Source of the DNA: Roseburia sp.
GTDB taxonomy: Bacteria > Bacillota > Clostridia > Lachnospirales > Lachnospiraceae
Assembly (NCBI GenBank): GCA_023664265.1
Contig: JAMPFV010000001.1
Coordinates: forward strand, 98,601-162,600
Length of the DNA: 64,000 bases
Reading direction: 5' to 3'
The position numbers were made by a program, and so were the translations under genes. Each line of letters opens with the position of its first letter. Position 1 is the first letter of the stretch. The notes beneath the pieces were generated by a model, which was given only the letters and a program-made list of their open reading frames with translations, did not search any database and was not told the origin of the DNA. This document shows positions 47,208 through 54,700 of this stretch, one piece after another.

Positions 47208-47705
47208 ATGAAAAATATGGAAATCGAGCGAAAATATACCGTAAAAAGGCTTCCGGACAATCCGGAAGCCTACCCCTGCAAGGTTATCCGGCAGGCGTAT
47301 CTGAATGTCTCCCCCGTCGTGAGAATACGCGAATCAAACGACAGCTGGTTCCTCACCTACAAGGGCGAGGGCCTGATGACGCGCGAGGAGTACAACCTCC
47401 CGCTCGACAAAGCCTCCTTCCTGCATCTGCTGGAAAAGGCGGACGGAAACATCATCTCCAAGAAGCGCTATGTGATCGCGCTGGAGCAGCCGCAGTTTCG
47501 GGCGGGCTTTACGCCGCCCCCGAATCTCTCGCTGTGCATTGAGCTGGATGTGTTTGACGCCCCCTTCGCGCCCTTGGTCATGGCCGAAGTGGAATTTCCA
47601 AGCGTCGAGGCGGCCGACGCGTTCATCCCGCCCGACTGGTTTGACGAGGACGTCACACGCAATCCCGCTTATCACAACTCCGTGATGAGCCAAAAAATTT
47701 TTTAA
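47208..47705 (+). CDS. CYTH-domain protein
   Basis: A 165-residue triphosphate-tunnel metalloenzyme. EIERKY near residues 5-10 is the ExExK signature; the barrel continues with RQAYLN, VRIRESNDSWFLTYKG, the CIELDVF strand and AEVEFPS. Relatives hydrolyse inorganic triphosphate or thiamine triphosphate, or make cyclic nucleotides. Substrate not predictable here. The start follows AGAAAGGAATTTTG; a second ATG three codons on (MEIERK) is equally near. It is divergent from the DJ-1-like gene and convergent with the antiporter gene. Confidence 0.9.
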   Translation: MKNMEIERKYTVKRLPDNPEAYPCKVIRQAYLNVSPVVRIRESNDSWFLTYKGEGLMTREEYNLPLDKASFLHLLEKADGNIISKKRYVIALEQPQFRAGFTPPPNLSLCIELDVFDAPFAPLVMAEVEFPSVEAADAFIPPDWFDEDVTRNPAYHNSVMSQKIF

Positions 47706-47729
47706 GCTGCCGAGCGAGCCTGCGTTTCT

Positions 47730-48680
47730 TTACGCGTTCACCATCAGATTTGCAAAGTACGCGGCGTACAGCGCCAGAAAGAGGATACCGTTCGCGCGGC
47801 TGAGCTTCTTACTCCTGAATACCAAAAGCCACAGGAGAAGCATCACGGCAATCGCCACCAGATTGTCCACGATAAAGGCCGACGTGTAGGCAATCGGCGT
47901 GATCACCGCGGTCGTTCCGAGCACGAAGAGAATGTTAAACAGGTTGGAGCCTACGATATTTCCCACCGCGATGTCGGTCTCCCTCTTCTTGGCCGCGATG
48001 CAGGAGGTCACCAGCTCGGGAAGCGAGGTGCCAAACGCCACAATCGTGAGCCCGATCAGACGCTCCCCCATTCCGAAGGCCTGCGCAATCGCCGTCGCCG
48101 CGTCCACCGTCACGTCGGAGCCGACAATGATCATCGCCGCGCCCAGCAGAATCAGCACCAGGGATTTCCATACCTTGTCCTTTTCGGAATCCTCCTGCCC
48201 GTTCTTCTGCGTCTCGATTTGGCTCTTGCGGGTCAGCCGTATCATATAGACAACGTCGATGATCAACAGCGCCCAGAAGATCACGCCGTCCACCCGCGTG
48301 AGCCGGCCGCCGAGCGCGCCGCACGCAAGCGGCATCACGGACACCACGAAGGTAAACGGGATATCGAAGCGGATACTGCTCGGCTTCACCGCCAGCGGAC
48401 AGATTATCGACGCAAGCCCGAGTATCAGCAGAACGTTCATAATGTTGCTGCCAAGCACGTTGCTGATCGCCAGATCAACGCTGCCCTTTATGGCGGCGCT
48501 GATGCTGATCGCGGCCTCGGGCGCGCTGGTTCCGAACGCCACAATGGTCAGACCGATAACGATATGCGGGATGCCGAACCTGTCCGCAACCTTCGACGCC
48601 CCGTCAACGAACCAGTCCGCCCCCTTCATCAGCAGGATAAATCCGACCGCGAGTAACAAAAACTGTAATGCAATTTCCAT
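47730..48680 (-). CDS. CaCA-family cation antiporter (YrbG-like), riboswitch-controlled
   Basis: A 316-residue protein with about ten membrane helices in two inverted halves. The alpha-repeat motifs are clear: VIGLTIVAFGTSAPEAAISI in the first half and LIGLTIVAFGTSLPELVTSC in the second, each followed by GNVLGSN or GNIVGSN-type loops. The family exchanges Ca2+ for Na+ or H+. A yybP-ykoY type Mn2+ riboswitch in the leader suggests that Mn2+ is a physiological cargo. The ATG follows GGAGGG; an upstream in-frame TTG is less likely. Confidence 0.93.
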   Translation of the reverse strand: MEIALQFLLLAVGFILLMKGADWFVDGASKVADRFGIPHIVIGLTIVAFGTSAPEAAISISAAIKGSVDLAISNVLGSNIMNVLLILGLASIICPLAVKPSSIRFDIPFTFVVSVMPLACGALGGRLTRVDGVIFWALLIIDVVYMIRLTRKSQIETQKNGQEDSEKDKVWKSLVLILLGAAMIIVGSDVTVDAATAIAQAFGMGERLIGLTIVAFGTSLPELVTSCIAAKKRETDIAVGNIVGSNLFNILFVLGTTAVITPIAYTSAFIVDNLVAIAVMLLLWLLVFRSKKLSRANGILFLALYAAYFANLMVNA

Positions 48681-48792
48681 GTTCAATCCCTCCTTTTATT
48701 TACGGAAATGACAATACCGTCATTTTCAGCCGTGCTCTGACAGGCGACATGCTCCGTATGATACCGGATGAAAGCCTCATTTTTCCATAGAG

Positions 48793-48930
48793 TAAAAAAG
48801 ACCTTTGACGCATCACAAGGATAACGCCAAAAGTCTCGTACTTTCACGGATACCTGAAAGATGTGTAACCACGAAAGCCGCTATGCGGCACTCGGGGTAT
48901 GTTGATTACACATAGCTAACTACTCCCTTC
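48793..48930 (-). promoter_or_regulatory. yybP-ykoY (manganese) riboswitch with terminator
   Basis: In the minus-strand leader, GGGAGTAG (48920-48927) and the downstream ATCAACATAC..CGAG block match the conserved halves of the yybP-ykoY aptamer, with a CCGC/GCGG hairpin and a GGTTACACA segment closing the element. It ends with a 13-bp terminator stem (48799-48811/48824-48836, wobbles included) and a U run. The antiporter gene begins 113 nt later. Binding of Mn2+ normally prevents the terminator in this class. Confidence 0.85.
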
Positions 48931-48942
48931 CAACTTAATTAA

Positions 48943-48972
48943 AGTTTAACACAGACTTGTAAGTCTTGTCAA
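48943..48972 (-). promoter_or_regulatory. Riboswitch/antiporter promoter with palindromic spacer
   Basis: Minus strand TTGACA (48967-48972), 18-bp spacer, TAAACT (48943-48948). The spacer holds AGACTT/AAGTCT (48953-48966), a possible repressor site. Confidence 0.65.
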
Positions 48973-49114
48973 TGAGCTTTTGCAAACAAAGTCATTCACC
49001 ACTCTTTATCATATTTATGACAAGCTTTTTTAATCAATATAATTTTTTCTCTTTCCCACCAAGAAGAAGGCCTGTAACGCTGACGATAACTACGGGCACC
49101 GCAGCTGCCGCCGG

Positions 49115-49143
49115 TTGATTCAGGTGTGATGTTGTGCTATACT
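49115..49143 (+). promoter_or_regulatory. Promoter of the 83-residue protein gene
   Basis: TTGATT, 17-bp spacer, TATACT, 43 bp before the start codon. Confidence 0.6.
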
Positions 49144-49186
49144 CCAAATTGTTACAGGCAGACAGCGCATAAGGAAGTGATTGGAT

Positions 49187-49438
49187 ATGAGCATAGCGCC
49201 AACAGATGTTTTCCTTTTATGGCACACCCATGACTTGACCGATGATTTTGGAACACATGAGGAAGCAAAATTAATTGGTGTTTTTTCCTCTGAGGAAAAG
49301 GCAAAAGAGGTAATCGACCACCTAAAAGACAAGGAGGGTTTTAGGGATCAGCCATTAGATTGCTTTGAAATACACAAGTTCAAAGTTGATCGTCCGAGTT
49401 GGGTTGATGGCTTTACTACAGTCCATTGGGCAGAATAA
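49187..49438 (+). CDS. Small conserved protein (DUF7336-like)
   Basis: An 83-residue soluble protein. The opening DVFLLWHTHDL, the SSEEKAKEVIDHL segment and the closing VDGFTTV are the pattern of small DUF7336-type proteins; that name is from memory and tentative. No catalytic residues can be assigned. The ATG follows AAGGAAGTG; an in-frame TTG two codons earlier is possible. It has its own promoter. The 174 bp after it, up to the end of the thymidine kinase gene, contains only a short open frame with no support. Confidence 0.7.
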   Translation: MSIAPTDVFLLWHTHDLTDDFGTHEEAKLIGVFSSEEKAKEVIDHLKDKEGFRDQPLDCFEIHKFKVDRPSWVDGFTTVHWAE

Positions 49439-49612
49439 TGATGAGGCGGTGGCAACGATGGTCAAAGAGTTTGAAATCCAAGGCCAAGAGCCTGAAGGTC
49501 TATACGGAAACCTACAAGCCCGACTACGCCATTAAGCTCTCTGCAAAGAACTTCGGCTTTGAATCCGGGAAAAAGACCGTCCCTCTCCATGCCGCACTTC
49601 GCATTTGCACGC

Positions 49613-50185
49613 TCATTTTACATTCGGCCCCAGTATTCCCAGCTTGAAATGCTTCCTGCACAGCGCCACATAGCTGTCGTTGGCGCCGAGAAACACCTGC
49701 TCCCCATCCCGTATAATGCCGTCCCGGTTGTATCGGGCGTTGCTTGTCGCTTTCTTCCCGCACCAGCAGACAGTCTTGACCTCATGGATACAATCCGCAA
49801 TCGTTATCAGGCGCTCGCTCCCCGGGAAGAGCTTGTTCTGAAAATCGGCGCGCAGCCCGTAGCACACCACCGGCACCTCCAGAAAGTCCACAATGTCCGA
49901 GAGAAAGTCCACCTGCTCCGCCGTCGCAAACTGCACCTCATCCACGATAATACAATCATACTCCTGAATCGCGTCCTTCGACATCTCCTGAAGCTCATGC
50001 AGCAGCACGCAGTCCATTTCCAGTCCGATGCGGGAGCGGATTTTCCGCACCCCGTCCCGACTGTCCGTCTCCGTCTTGCACAGCAGCGCCTTCTTGCCGA
50101 CCTCCTCATAATTAAAGTGTGTCATCAGGGCGTTTGCCGTCTTTGAGCTGTTCATCGCGCCATAGTAATAATAAAGCTTTGCCAT
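49613..50185 (-). CDS. tdk: Thymidine kinase
   Basis: A 190-residue type II thymidine kinase that phosphorylates thymidine in nucleotide salvage. The P-loop reads GAMNSSKTA, a Ser-for-Gly form common in related Clostridia. DEVQF gives the Walker B/lasso region, GLRADFQNKLFPGS the conserved loop, and CWCGKKA is part of the zinc site; the second Cys pair is less regular. The start giving MAKLYYYYG follows GGAGGAAAAG. An ATG 14 codons upstream would overlap the HEPN gene. It follows the HEPN gene on the same strand. Confidence 0.92.
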   Translation of the reverse strand: MAKLYYYYGAMNSSKTANALMTHFNYEEVGKKALLCKTETDSRDGVRKIRSRIGLEMDCVLLHELQEMSKDAIQEYDCIIVDEVQFATAEQVDFLSDIVDFLEVPVVCYGLRADFQNKLFPGSERLITIADCIHEVKTVCWCGKKATSNARYNRDGIIRDGEQVFLGANDSYVALCRKHFKLGILGPNVK

Positions 50186-50219
50186 CTTTTCCTCCGTTTC
50201 CGGTATTTGAGCCGCAGGC

Positions 50220-50621
50220 TCACTCATTGTCCTTCCCTCTAAGATATTTTTCCGTAGCCTGGTAGAATTTTTCCGCGTTTTCAATCTGTTCTTTCACATC
50301 TTCCCTCGACAGAACATAATAATCGTCATAGTCACTGTCGCTTCGTATGTCAAATGCTTCACTGATAATATCGGACAGTTCAACATCAAATATACCTGAT
50401 TTTATATACTGTTTGCGAAAATATGCGGACACTCCGGAATGCTTTGAAAAGTCCACACCCTCTAACGCCAACACGCTCCTCATACAGTGGAAAATCGCAT
50501 AATAAGAACGGTTAGCCGCTCCTTTGCAGTCGTTATCCGCAACCAATATTCTGGCGGACTTTATACACCGCTCCGCCTGCTCCAAACGGTAATCCGATAG
50601 TTGCCTCCACCTCTTATCCAT
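50220..50621 (-). CDS. HEPN-domain protein, likely toxin of an MNT/HEPN pair
   Basis: A 133-residue helical HEPN protein. NRSYYAIFH near residues 37-45 gives the R-x6-H motif (Arg38, His45) of HEPN ribonucleases. It overlaps the upstream nucleotidyltransferase gene by 8 bp, the arrangement of MNT/HEPN toxin-antitoxin modules, in which HEPN proteins cut RNA and the nucleotidyltransferase adds nucleotides to the HEPN protein. The start giving MDKRWRQ is supported by GGAGGGAG 12 bases upstream. Toxicity is inferred from family and context. Confidence 0.85.
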   Translation of the reverse strand: MDKRWRQLSDYRLEQAERCIKSARILVADNDCKGAANRSYYAIFHCMRSVLALEGVDFSKHSGVSAYFRKQYIKSGIFDVELSDIISEAFDIRSDSDYDDYYVLSREDVKEQIENAEKFYQATEKYLRGKDNE

Positions 50622-50964
50622 ACAGAGCAACTCCCTCCCTCCGGATATTTTGATAAAAAGGCAATATTCCCTCACTCTGTTCAAAGGTGTCCCTGTCGCG
50701 CAAAAGCAGCGATATTTCCACATCATTCTCCAATCCAATCCGACTGGCAACTCTGCTTATCTGCTTTCTGTAGCGGCAGACCTCCTCCCTTTTACAGTTC
50801 ATAATAATCATAATGTCAATATCTGATTCCCCGTCGAAATCCCCTCTGGCACAGGAACCGTATAGCACAATTTTATAGATATTCCCTCTCAACAGCTTCT
50901 TTGCTTCCTCTACTATTTCCGCTGTAATGGCATTGATTTCATTCTCACTTCTCTTTTTTAACAT
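50614..50964 (-). CDS. Minimal nucleotidyltransferase (MNT), likely antitoxin
   Basis: A 116-residue protein of the pol-beta superfamily. GSCARGDFDGESDIDIM near residues 36-52 holds the GSxARG helix turn and the DxD metal pair; VEISLL in the second half supplies the third acidic strand. It overlaps the HEPN gene downstream. By analogy with MntA/HepT pairs it would transfer AMP to the HEPN partner and silence it. The 5' region contains a 22-bp palindrome that could be its operator. Confidence 0.88.
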   Translation of the reverse strand: MLKKRSENEINAITAEIVEEAKKLLRGNIYKIVLYGSCARGDFDGESDIDIMIIMNCKREEVCRYRKQISRVASRIGLENDVEISLLLRDRDTFEQSEGILPFYQNIRREGVALYG

Positions 50965-51036
50965 ATGCCTTTTTTCCTTTCCCCGAAACTTATTGCCGTC
51001 ACATAATCACGGTATATTCATGCCCATTCGGGCGAG

Positions 51037-51058
51037 TATAATGTCTATCGACATTATA
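51037..51058. promoter_or_regulatory. Palindrome overlapping -10-like boxes upstream of the MNT/HEPN genes
   Basis: TATAATGTC, TATC, GACATTATA: perfect 9-bp arms, each containing TATAAT, one per strand. A second hairpin GAAATACT/AGTATTTC lies at about 51077-51100. Either strand could use it as a -10, but -35 boxes are poor. Confidence 0.5.
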
Positions 51059-51209
51059 TCATAAATATTGAAATATGAAATACTTCCCCGACAGTATTTC
51101 CTTCTTGGGACGTTTGTATTATACTGTTTGTATCATATTGTCTTATTATATTATATGGAAAGCAAACAAAACCACCCTTGTGCAAAACACGCACGGAAAC
51201 GAGGTATTT

Positions 51210-51713
51210 ATGGAAAACTACAGGAAACAACTGGATGCACTCTGTCAGAGCATGATGGCCTATGACGCGGGGGACGCCGCAAGAATACAACACTTCATCA
51301 AGGTGCACAGCTTCGCGGGGCTTATCGGGCGCATGGAGGGGCTGCCCCAAGAGCAGCTCGTTATTCTGGAGGCGGCCGCCTATGTGCACGACATCGGCAT
51401 CAAGCCGTCCGAGGCGCGCTACGGCGATTGCAGCGGGACGCATCAGGAGGAGCTTGGCCCCGCGCCCGCGCGGGAAATGCTGGGGCAGTGCGGCTTCACG
51501 CAGCAGCAGACGGAGCGCGTCGCCTATCTCGTGGGGCACCACCACACCTACACGGATATTGACGGCGCGGACTATCAAATTCTGGTCGAGGCGGATTTTC
51601 TTGTAAACCTCCACGAGGGAAACAGCTCCGCCGACGCCGTCCGGCACGCATACGAGACCATTTTCCGCACGGAATCAGGGAGAGACCTCTGCCGGAAAAT
51701 GTTCGGGTTGTGA
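51210..51713 (+). CDS. HD-domain hydrolase
   Basis: A 167-residue metal-dependent phosphohydrolase-type protein. VKVHSFAG (His ligand), AAAYVHDIGIKPS (HD pair near residues 57-64) and GHHHTYTD then LVEADFLVNL (Asp) give the HD metal sites. Such small HD proteins hydrolyse nucleotides or similar phosphates, but the substrate is not clear. The start follows ACGAGGT. It is divergent from the MNT/HEPN genes and convergent with the first GH53 gene. Confidence 0.87.
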   Translation: MENYRKQLDALCQSMMAYDAGDAARIQHFIKVHSFAGLIGRMEGLPQEQLVILEAAAYVHDIGIKPSEARYGDCSGTHQEELGPAPAREMLGQCGFTQQQTERVAYLVGHHHTYTDIDGADYQILVEADFLVNLHEGNSSADAVRHAYETIFRTESGRDLCRKMFGL

Positions 51714-51760
51714 CTGCCTGTGCGCCTTGTCCCGCCGATTCCATTAAGAGCTGCGTTTCC

Positions 51761-53470
51761 CTAATATACCTTTTCCAAACAAAAGGCACTCATTTTGACA
51801 CGGATAGGCGGCGCGGCAATCTTAATGCCAAAGGTCAACGGCCCCGCCTCGCAGCGGATATTTTCCAGCTCATGGATTGTCCAGTCCTCGTCCGTAGGAT
51901 GAATCGCCGTGTCCTGATACTGCTTGGGTGTCTCCATGAACATCCGCACATCCACGCCCGTGGTATCGACGCCGCGGAAGGACACCCGCAGCCGATACAC
52001 ACCCGACTCCTTGAGCTCAAGCGTCTGAGAAATCGCAAATCTAAAGTTCATCGGCGACGCCACCGTCAGCACATTTTCCGAGAGACTTACGACGGTCTCG
52101 TCACCGCTCTTTGACAGCTCCCAGCCCGAGAGGCCGTCCTGCCACTGTGGGTTGGCGGCCAGATTCGGCCTGCGCTCTATCTGCTCCACAACGCTTATAT
52201 GCGCCACGGTGCTATATTCCTCCAAGCCCTCGCCGACAAGCCGCCCTGCCGGCGTTATCTGCCCGATTTCCATCTGCTCCGGCAGGCTGTCCCACCGGAC
52301 ATCCGCCATGCGCGCCGAGCCGTCATAGTACAATACCTGTATCTGCCGCGGAAGCATTGCGGGAAGTCCCCCCCTGTCCGCGTATGCACAGACAATCTCC
52401 TTGGGGTGGTACAGCTTCGCGACCTTTTTCGGGCAGGCCTGCTCCCGCATGAAGCCAAAGGCCCTCACCGCCTCCATGACCGTGCCGTCCTCCGCCAGTA
52501 TGCCCATACTCTCGTTCCAGCCGCCGTGCCCGTCCGGCACACATAACGGCTCCCAATAGTACACGCCCTGCCCCATCTCATTCGGAAGCGACGCGACGAT
52601 ATTCATCACCATCTCCACCACCTGCCGCTGCCCCTCCGGCGTGGCAGGTATCCCCGCTATCCGCTCCTGCTCCGCGTCGATAAAGCCCCTCTCGCTCTTG
52701 CGCCACGCATGCGCCGTCTCCACAACCATAATCGGCTTCCCGAAGTCCCGTATCAGTTGCTCTGCGGTATTTTTCAAATCCATAAACGTCCCATGCCAGA
52801 ACGGATAGTACGACAGACCGATCAAGTCAAAATCCGACAGCCCCTGCGCAAAGGCCGCGTCAAACCAGTCCTTCAAAAGCCGGTACCGCCCGCCCTGATC
52901 CAAATGAATCATTATCCTCATGCGACTGTCCGCCGCAGCCTCCCTCGCCGCGCGGATTCCCGCATTGATGAGCGCCGTCATTCCCTGATAGTTCGGAACC
53001 GCCCCGTCCGGAAAGAGCAAGCCGCTTCGGATTTCATTTCCAATCTGGACGATCTGCGGGAGCACGCCCTCTTGCTTCAACGCGAGCAGCGTCTCCCGCG
53101 TAAACGTATAGACAGCCTCCTCCAGCGCCTCCCCGTGCAGCTCCTCCCAAGCCTGCGGCTTTGTCTGATTGCCGGGGTCCGCCCAGAAATCCGAATAGTG
53201 GAAATCCAGCATAAAGCTCATGTCCTGCCGCTTGATTTCCTTCGCCAGCCTGATTGTATGCGCCAGATTACAGTAGCCTTTCGCCTCCGGCACCCTCTCC
53301 GGCTCATTCCACAGCCTGAGCCGCACGGAATTGACACCGTACTTCTTTGCCAGCGCCAGCGGCTCCATCACCGTGCCGTCAAAGTCCTTTACCTGCATCC
53401 CCTCGTCCGCCCCCTGCGGAAGAAAGGACAAATCCATTCCTTTATAAAAAATCGTGTCTTTCCTCTCCAT
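51761..53470 (-). CDS. GH53 endo-beta-1,4-galactanase, cytoplasmic
   Basis: A 569-residue protein. The GH53 barrel (about 5-330) includes FHYSDFWADPG, the acid/base Glu in QIVQIGNEIRSG, GLSYYPFWHG and the nucleophile Glu in IMVVETAHAW. An Ig-like region (about 375-430) and a C-terminal beta-sandwich resembling a carbohydrate-binding module (about 440-565) follow. There is no signal peptide, so it should act in the cytoplasm on imported galacto-oligosaccharides. The start follows AGAGGAGAACAGG. A 14-bp inverted repeat in its promoter region is shared with tRNA-Leu. A second, secreted GH53 lies 3 kb away. Confidence 0.92.
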   Translation of the reverse strand: MERKDTIFYKGMDLSFLPQGADEGMQVKDFDGTVMEPLALAKKYGVNSVRLRLWNEPERVPEAKGYCNLAHTIRLAKEIKRQDMSFMLDFHYSDFWADPGNQTKPQAWEELHGEALEEAVYTFTRETLLALKQEGVLPQIVQIGNEIRSGLLFPDGAVPNYQGMTALINAGIRAAREAAADSRMRIMIHLDQGGRYRLLKDWFDAAFAQGLSDFDLIGLSYYPFWHGTFMDLKNTAEQLIRDFGKPIMVVETAHAWRKSERGFIDAEQERIAGIPATPEGQRQVVEMVMNIVASLPNEMGQGVYYWEPLCVPDGHGGWNESMGILAEDGTVMEAVRAFGFMREQACPKKVAKLYHPKEIVCAYADRGGLPAMLPRQIQVLYYDGSARMADVRWDSLPEQMEIGQITPAGRLVGEGLEEYSTVAHISVVEQIERRPNLAANPQWQDGLSGWELSKSGDETVVSLSENVLTVASPMNFRFAISQTLELKESGVYRLRVSFRGVDTTGVDVRMFMETPKQYQDTAIHPTDEDWTIHELENIRCEAGPLTFGIKIAAPPIRVKMSAFCLEKVY

Positions 53471-53526
53471 ATCCTGTTCTCCTCTGCGTGTGCATCAATA
53501 CTTCTATTCGTAGTGTTACACAGAAA

Positions 53527-53580
53527 ATTTCCGTTGTCAAACACGTTTTTCACAAGGCAAAACAGATTGACAACGGAAAT
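53527..53580. promoter_or_regulatory. 14-bp inverted repeat over divergent promoters
   Basis: ATTTCCGTTGTCAA (53527-53540) and TTGACAACGGAAAT (53567-53580) are perfect inverted copies. Each ends in a TTGACA -35 box, one facing tRNA-Leu, the other facing the GH53 gene (whose -10, AACACT at 17-bp spacing, is poor). Confidence 0.7.
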
Positions 53581-53595
53581 CCGATTTGATATAGT
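53567..53595 (+). promoter_or_regulatory. tRNA-Leu promoter
   Basis: TTGACA, 17-bp spacer, TATAGT, 11 bp before the tRNA. Confidence 0.8.
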
Positions 53596-53606
53596 AAAGT
53601 CCATAA

Positions 53607-53686
53607 GCGGATATGGCGGAATTGGCAGACGCGCCAGATTTAGGTTCTGGTGGGAGACCGTGCAGGTTCAAGTCCTGTTATCCGCA
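53607..53686 (+). tRNA. tRNA-Leu (UAG)
   Basis: An 80-nt tRNA with acceptor GCGGATA/TATCCGC, anticodon stem CCAGA/TCTGG around TTTAGGT (anticodon UAG, reading CUA), a type II variable arm (TGGGAGACCGT), T arm with GGTTCAAGTCC and discriminator A. No encoded CCA. Confidence 0.95.
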
Positions 53687-53688
53687 TC

Positions 53689-53732
53689 AACGGTGCAAAC
53701 CGAAGCGGCTGCTTCCACTTGCACCGTTTTTT
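53689..53732 (+). terminator. tRNA-Leu terminator
   Basis: AACGGTGCAA pairs with TTGCACCGTT, followed by TTTT, three bases after the tRNA end. Confidence 0.88.
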
Positions 53733-53787
53733 AAAATCATCCCCATGCCGTCCGCCTGTTTTGCACCCTCAATTAAATGCAAAATAT

Positions 53788-54525
53788 TTACGTTATGCAT
53801 ACGCTTTTATCCTTTTCGCAAATCTGATTTATATTTCCGTCTTTGATAAGGTATGCAGCCCCAAACAATGTTGTTGTTTTGTTTTCAATCACGAAATAGC
53901 TTCCGTCTTCCAGAGCATAAAATTCCCTGCCATAACTATCCGAATATGTTATATCCTCAAATAAGCGTTGTCCATCTAAAATATCGTCTTTTATGTCCTG
54001 ATAATGTGGCAGGATCATTAATTTTGTAATCCCTAATCCGGATAAAAATCTCTCATATTCCTTATCAATGCTTTCGCCCTCAAGCTCAGGCTGTGCATAT
54101 ACAATCTCTGCGCTGTTCATTGTTCCGGCGCTGATGCCTATCAAAATTCCGTCAAAATCGTTAATACGTTCTTTTAAACGTATTCTTTCAAAAAATTTGT
54201 TTTGTGTCGGAACATGTCCGCCGGCAAGTATAAGTACATCATAATCGGAAATTTTATCCACAAGCTTTTCATTTCTGTTATCGCATATATGCATTTGACT
54301 GATTGATAATCCACTCATTGGAAACGATGCTGCAAAAATGTTCATTATACTGTCATTTACTTCTATATCGTCTGCGTCTGCACTTATTATCAAAACTTTT
54401 GAGTTGTCTTTCCAATGTTTTTGTAAACTGTTTAACAGGCCATTCTCTGCGCTTAACTGAGTGGGTATTCTCGTTCCATTATTTTTGTATGAACCGCCTA
54501 TGTGACTCGTTAAATATGCAATCAT
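53788..54525 (-). CDS. Peptidase E-like (S51) family protein
   Basis: A 245-residue class I glutamine-amidotransferase-like protein of the peptidase S51 type. LILAGGHVPTQN is followed by the nucleophile elbow GILIGISAGTMNSAE, with Ser as nucleophile (near residue 122) rather than Cys. Relatives cut Asp-X dipeptides or process cyanophycin. The start giving MIAYLTSHIG follows AAGGAGAATG; an upstream ATG eight codons earlier lacks a site. It may be transcribed alone. Codon use is AT-richer than its neighbours. Confidence 0.85.
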   Translation of the reverse strand: MIAYLTSHIGGSYKNNGTRIPTQLSAENGLLNSLQKHWKDNSKVLIISADADDIEVNDSIMNIFAASFPMSGLSISQMHICDNRNEKLVDKISDYDVLILAGGHVPTQNKFFERIRLKERINDFDGILIGISAGTMNSAEIVYAQPELEGESIDKEYERFLSGLGITKLMILPHYQDIKDDILDGQRLFEDITYSDSYGREFYALEDGSYFVIENKTTTLFGAAYLIKDGNINQICEKDKSVCIT

Positions 54526-54613
54526 TACATTCTCCTTATTGTGCCCCATAATTTGATATTGCTATTCTTCTTCCTTTAATTTTTCCATAATGGAATTTGC
54601 ATTGGATTAATTC

Positions 54614-54668
54614 GTGGTGGTCTGCTTTACTTGCCTATATATGGGCAAATTCGGCTGACCATCATCAT
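54614..54668. repeat. Second copy of the palindromic core found at 17841-17892
   Basis: About 46 bases (TGGTCTGCTTTACTTGCC, TATATAT loop, GGGCAAATTCG, then CTGACCATCAT) match the 17.8-kb copy apart from two extra bases in the loop and a single A/G change. The arm differences are G-U compatible in RNA. No outer 13-bp arms are present here. It lies between the peptidase E-like and DUF2461-like genes. Confidence 0.85.
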
Positions 54669-54700
54669 AATACTTCTTACCAACGGTTTCAAGTGCATGA

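Noticed and set aside
49070-49159. 9-bp inverted repeat (GCCTGTAAC/GTTACAGGC) around the promoter of the 83-residue gene
   Set aside because: Arms are 72 bp apart and no other supporting signal was found; it could be chance.
49426-49647. Short plus-strand frame after the 83-residue protein gene
   Set aside because: No ribosome site, no family resemblance, and the second half overlaps the end of tdk. Possibly a decayed fragment, but not supportable.
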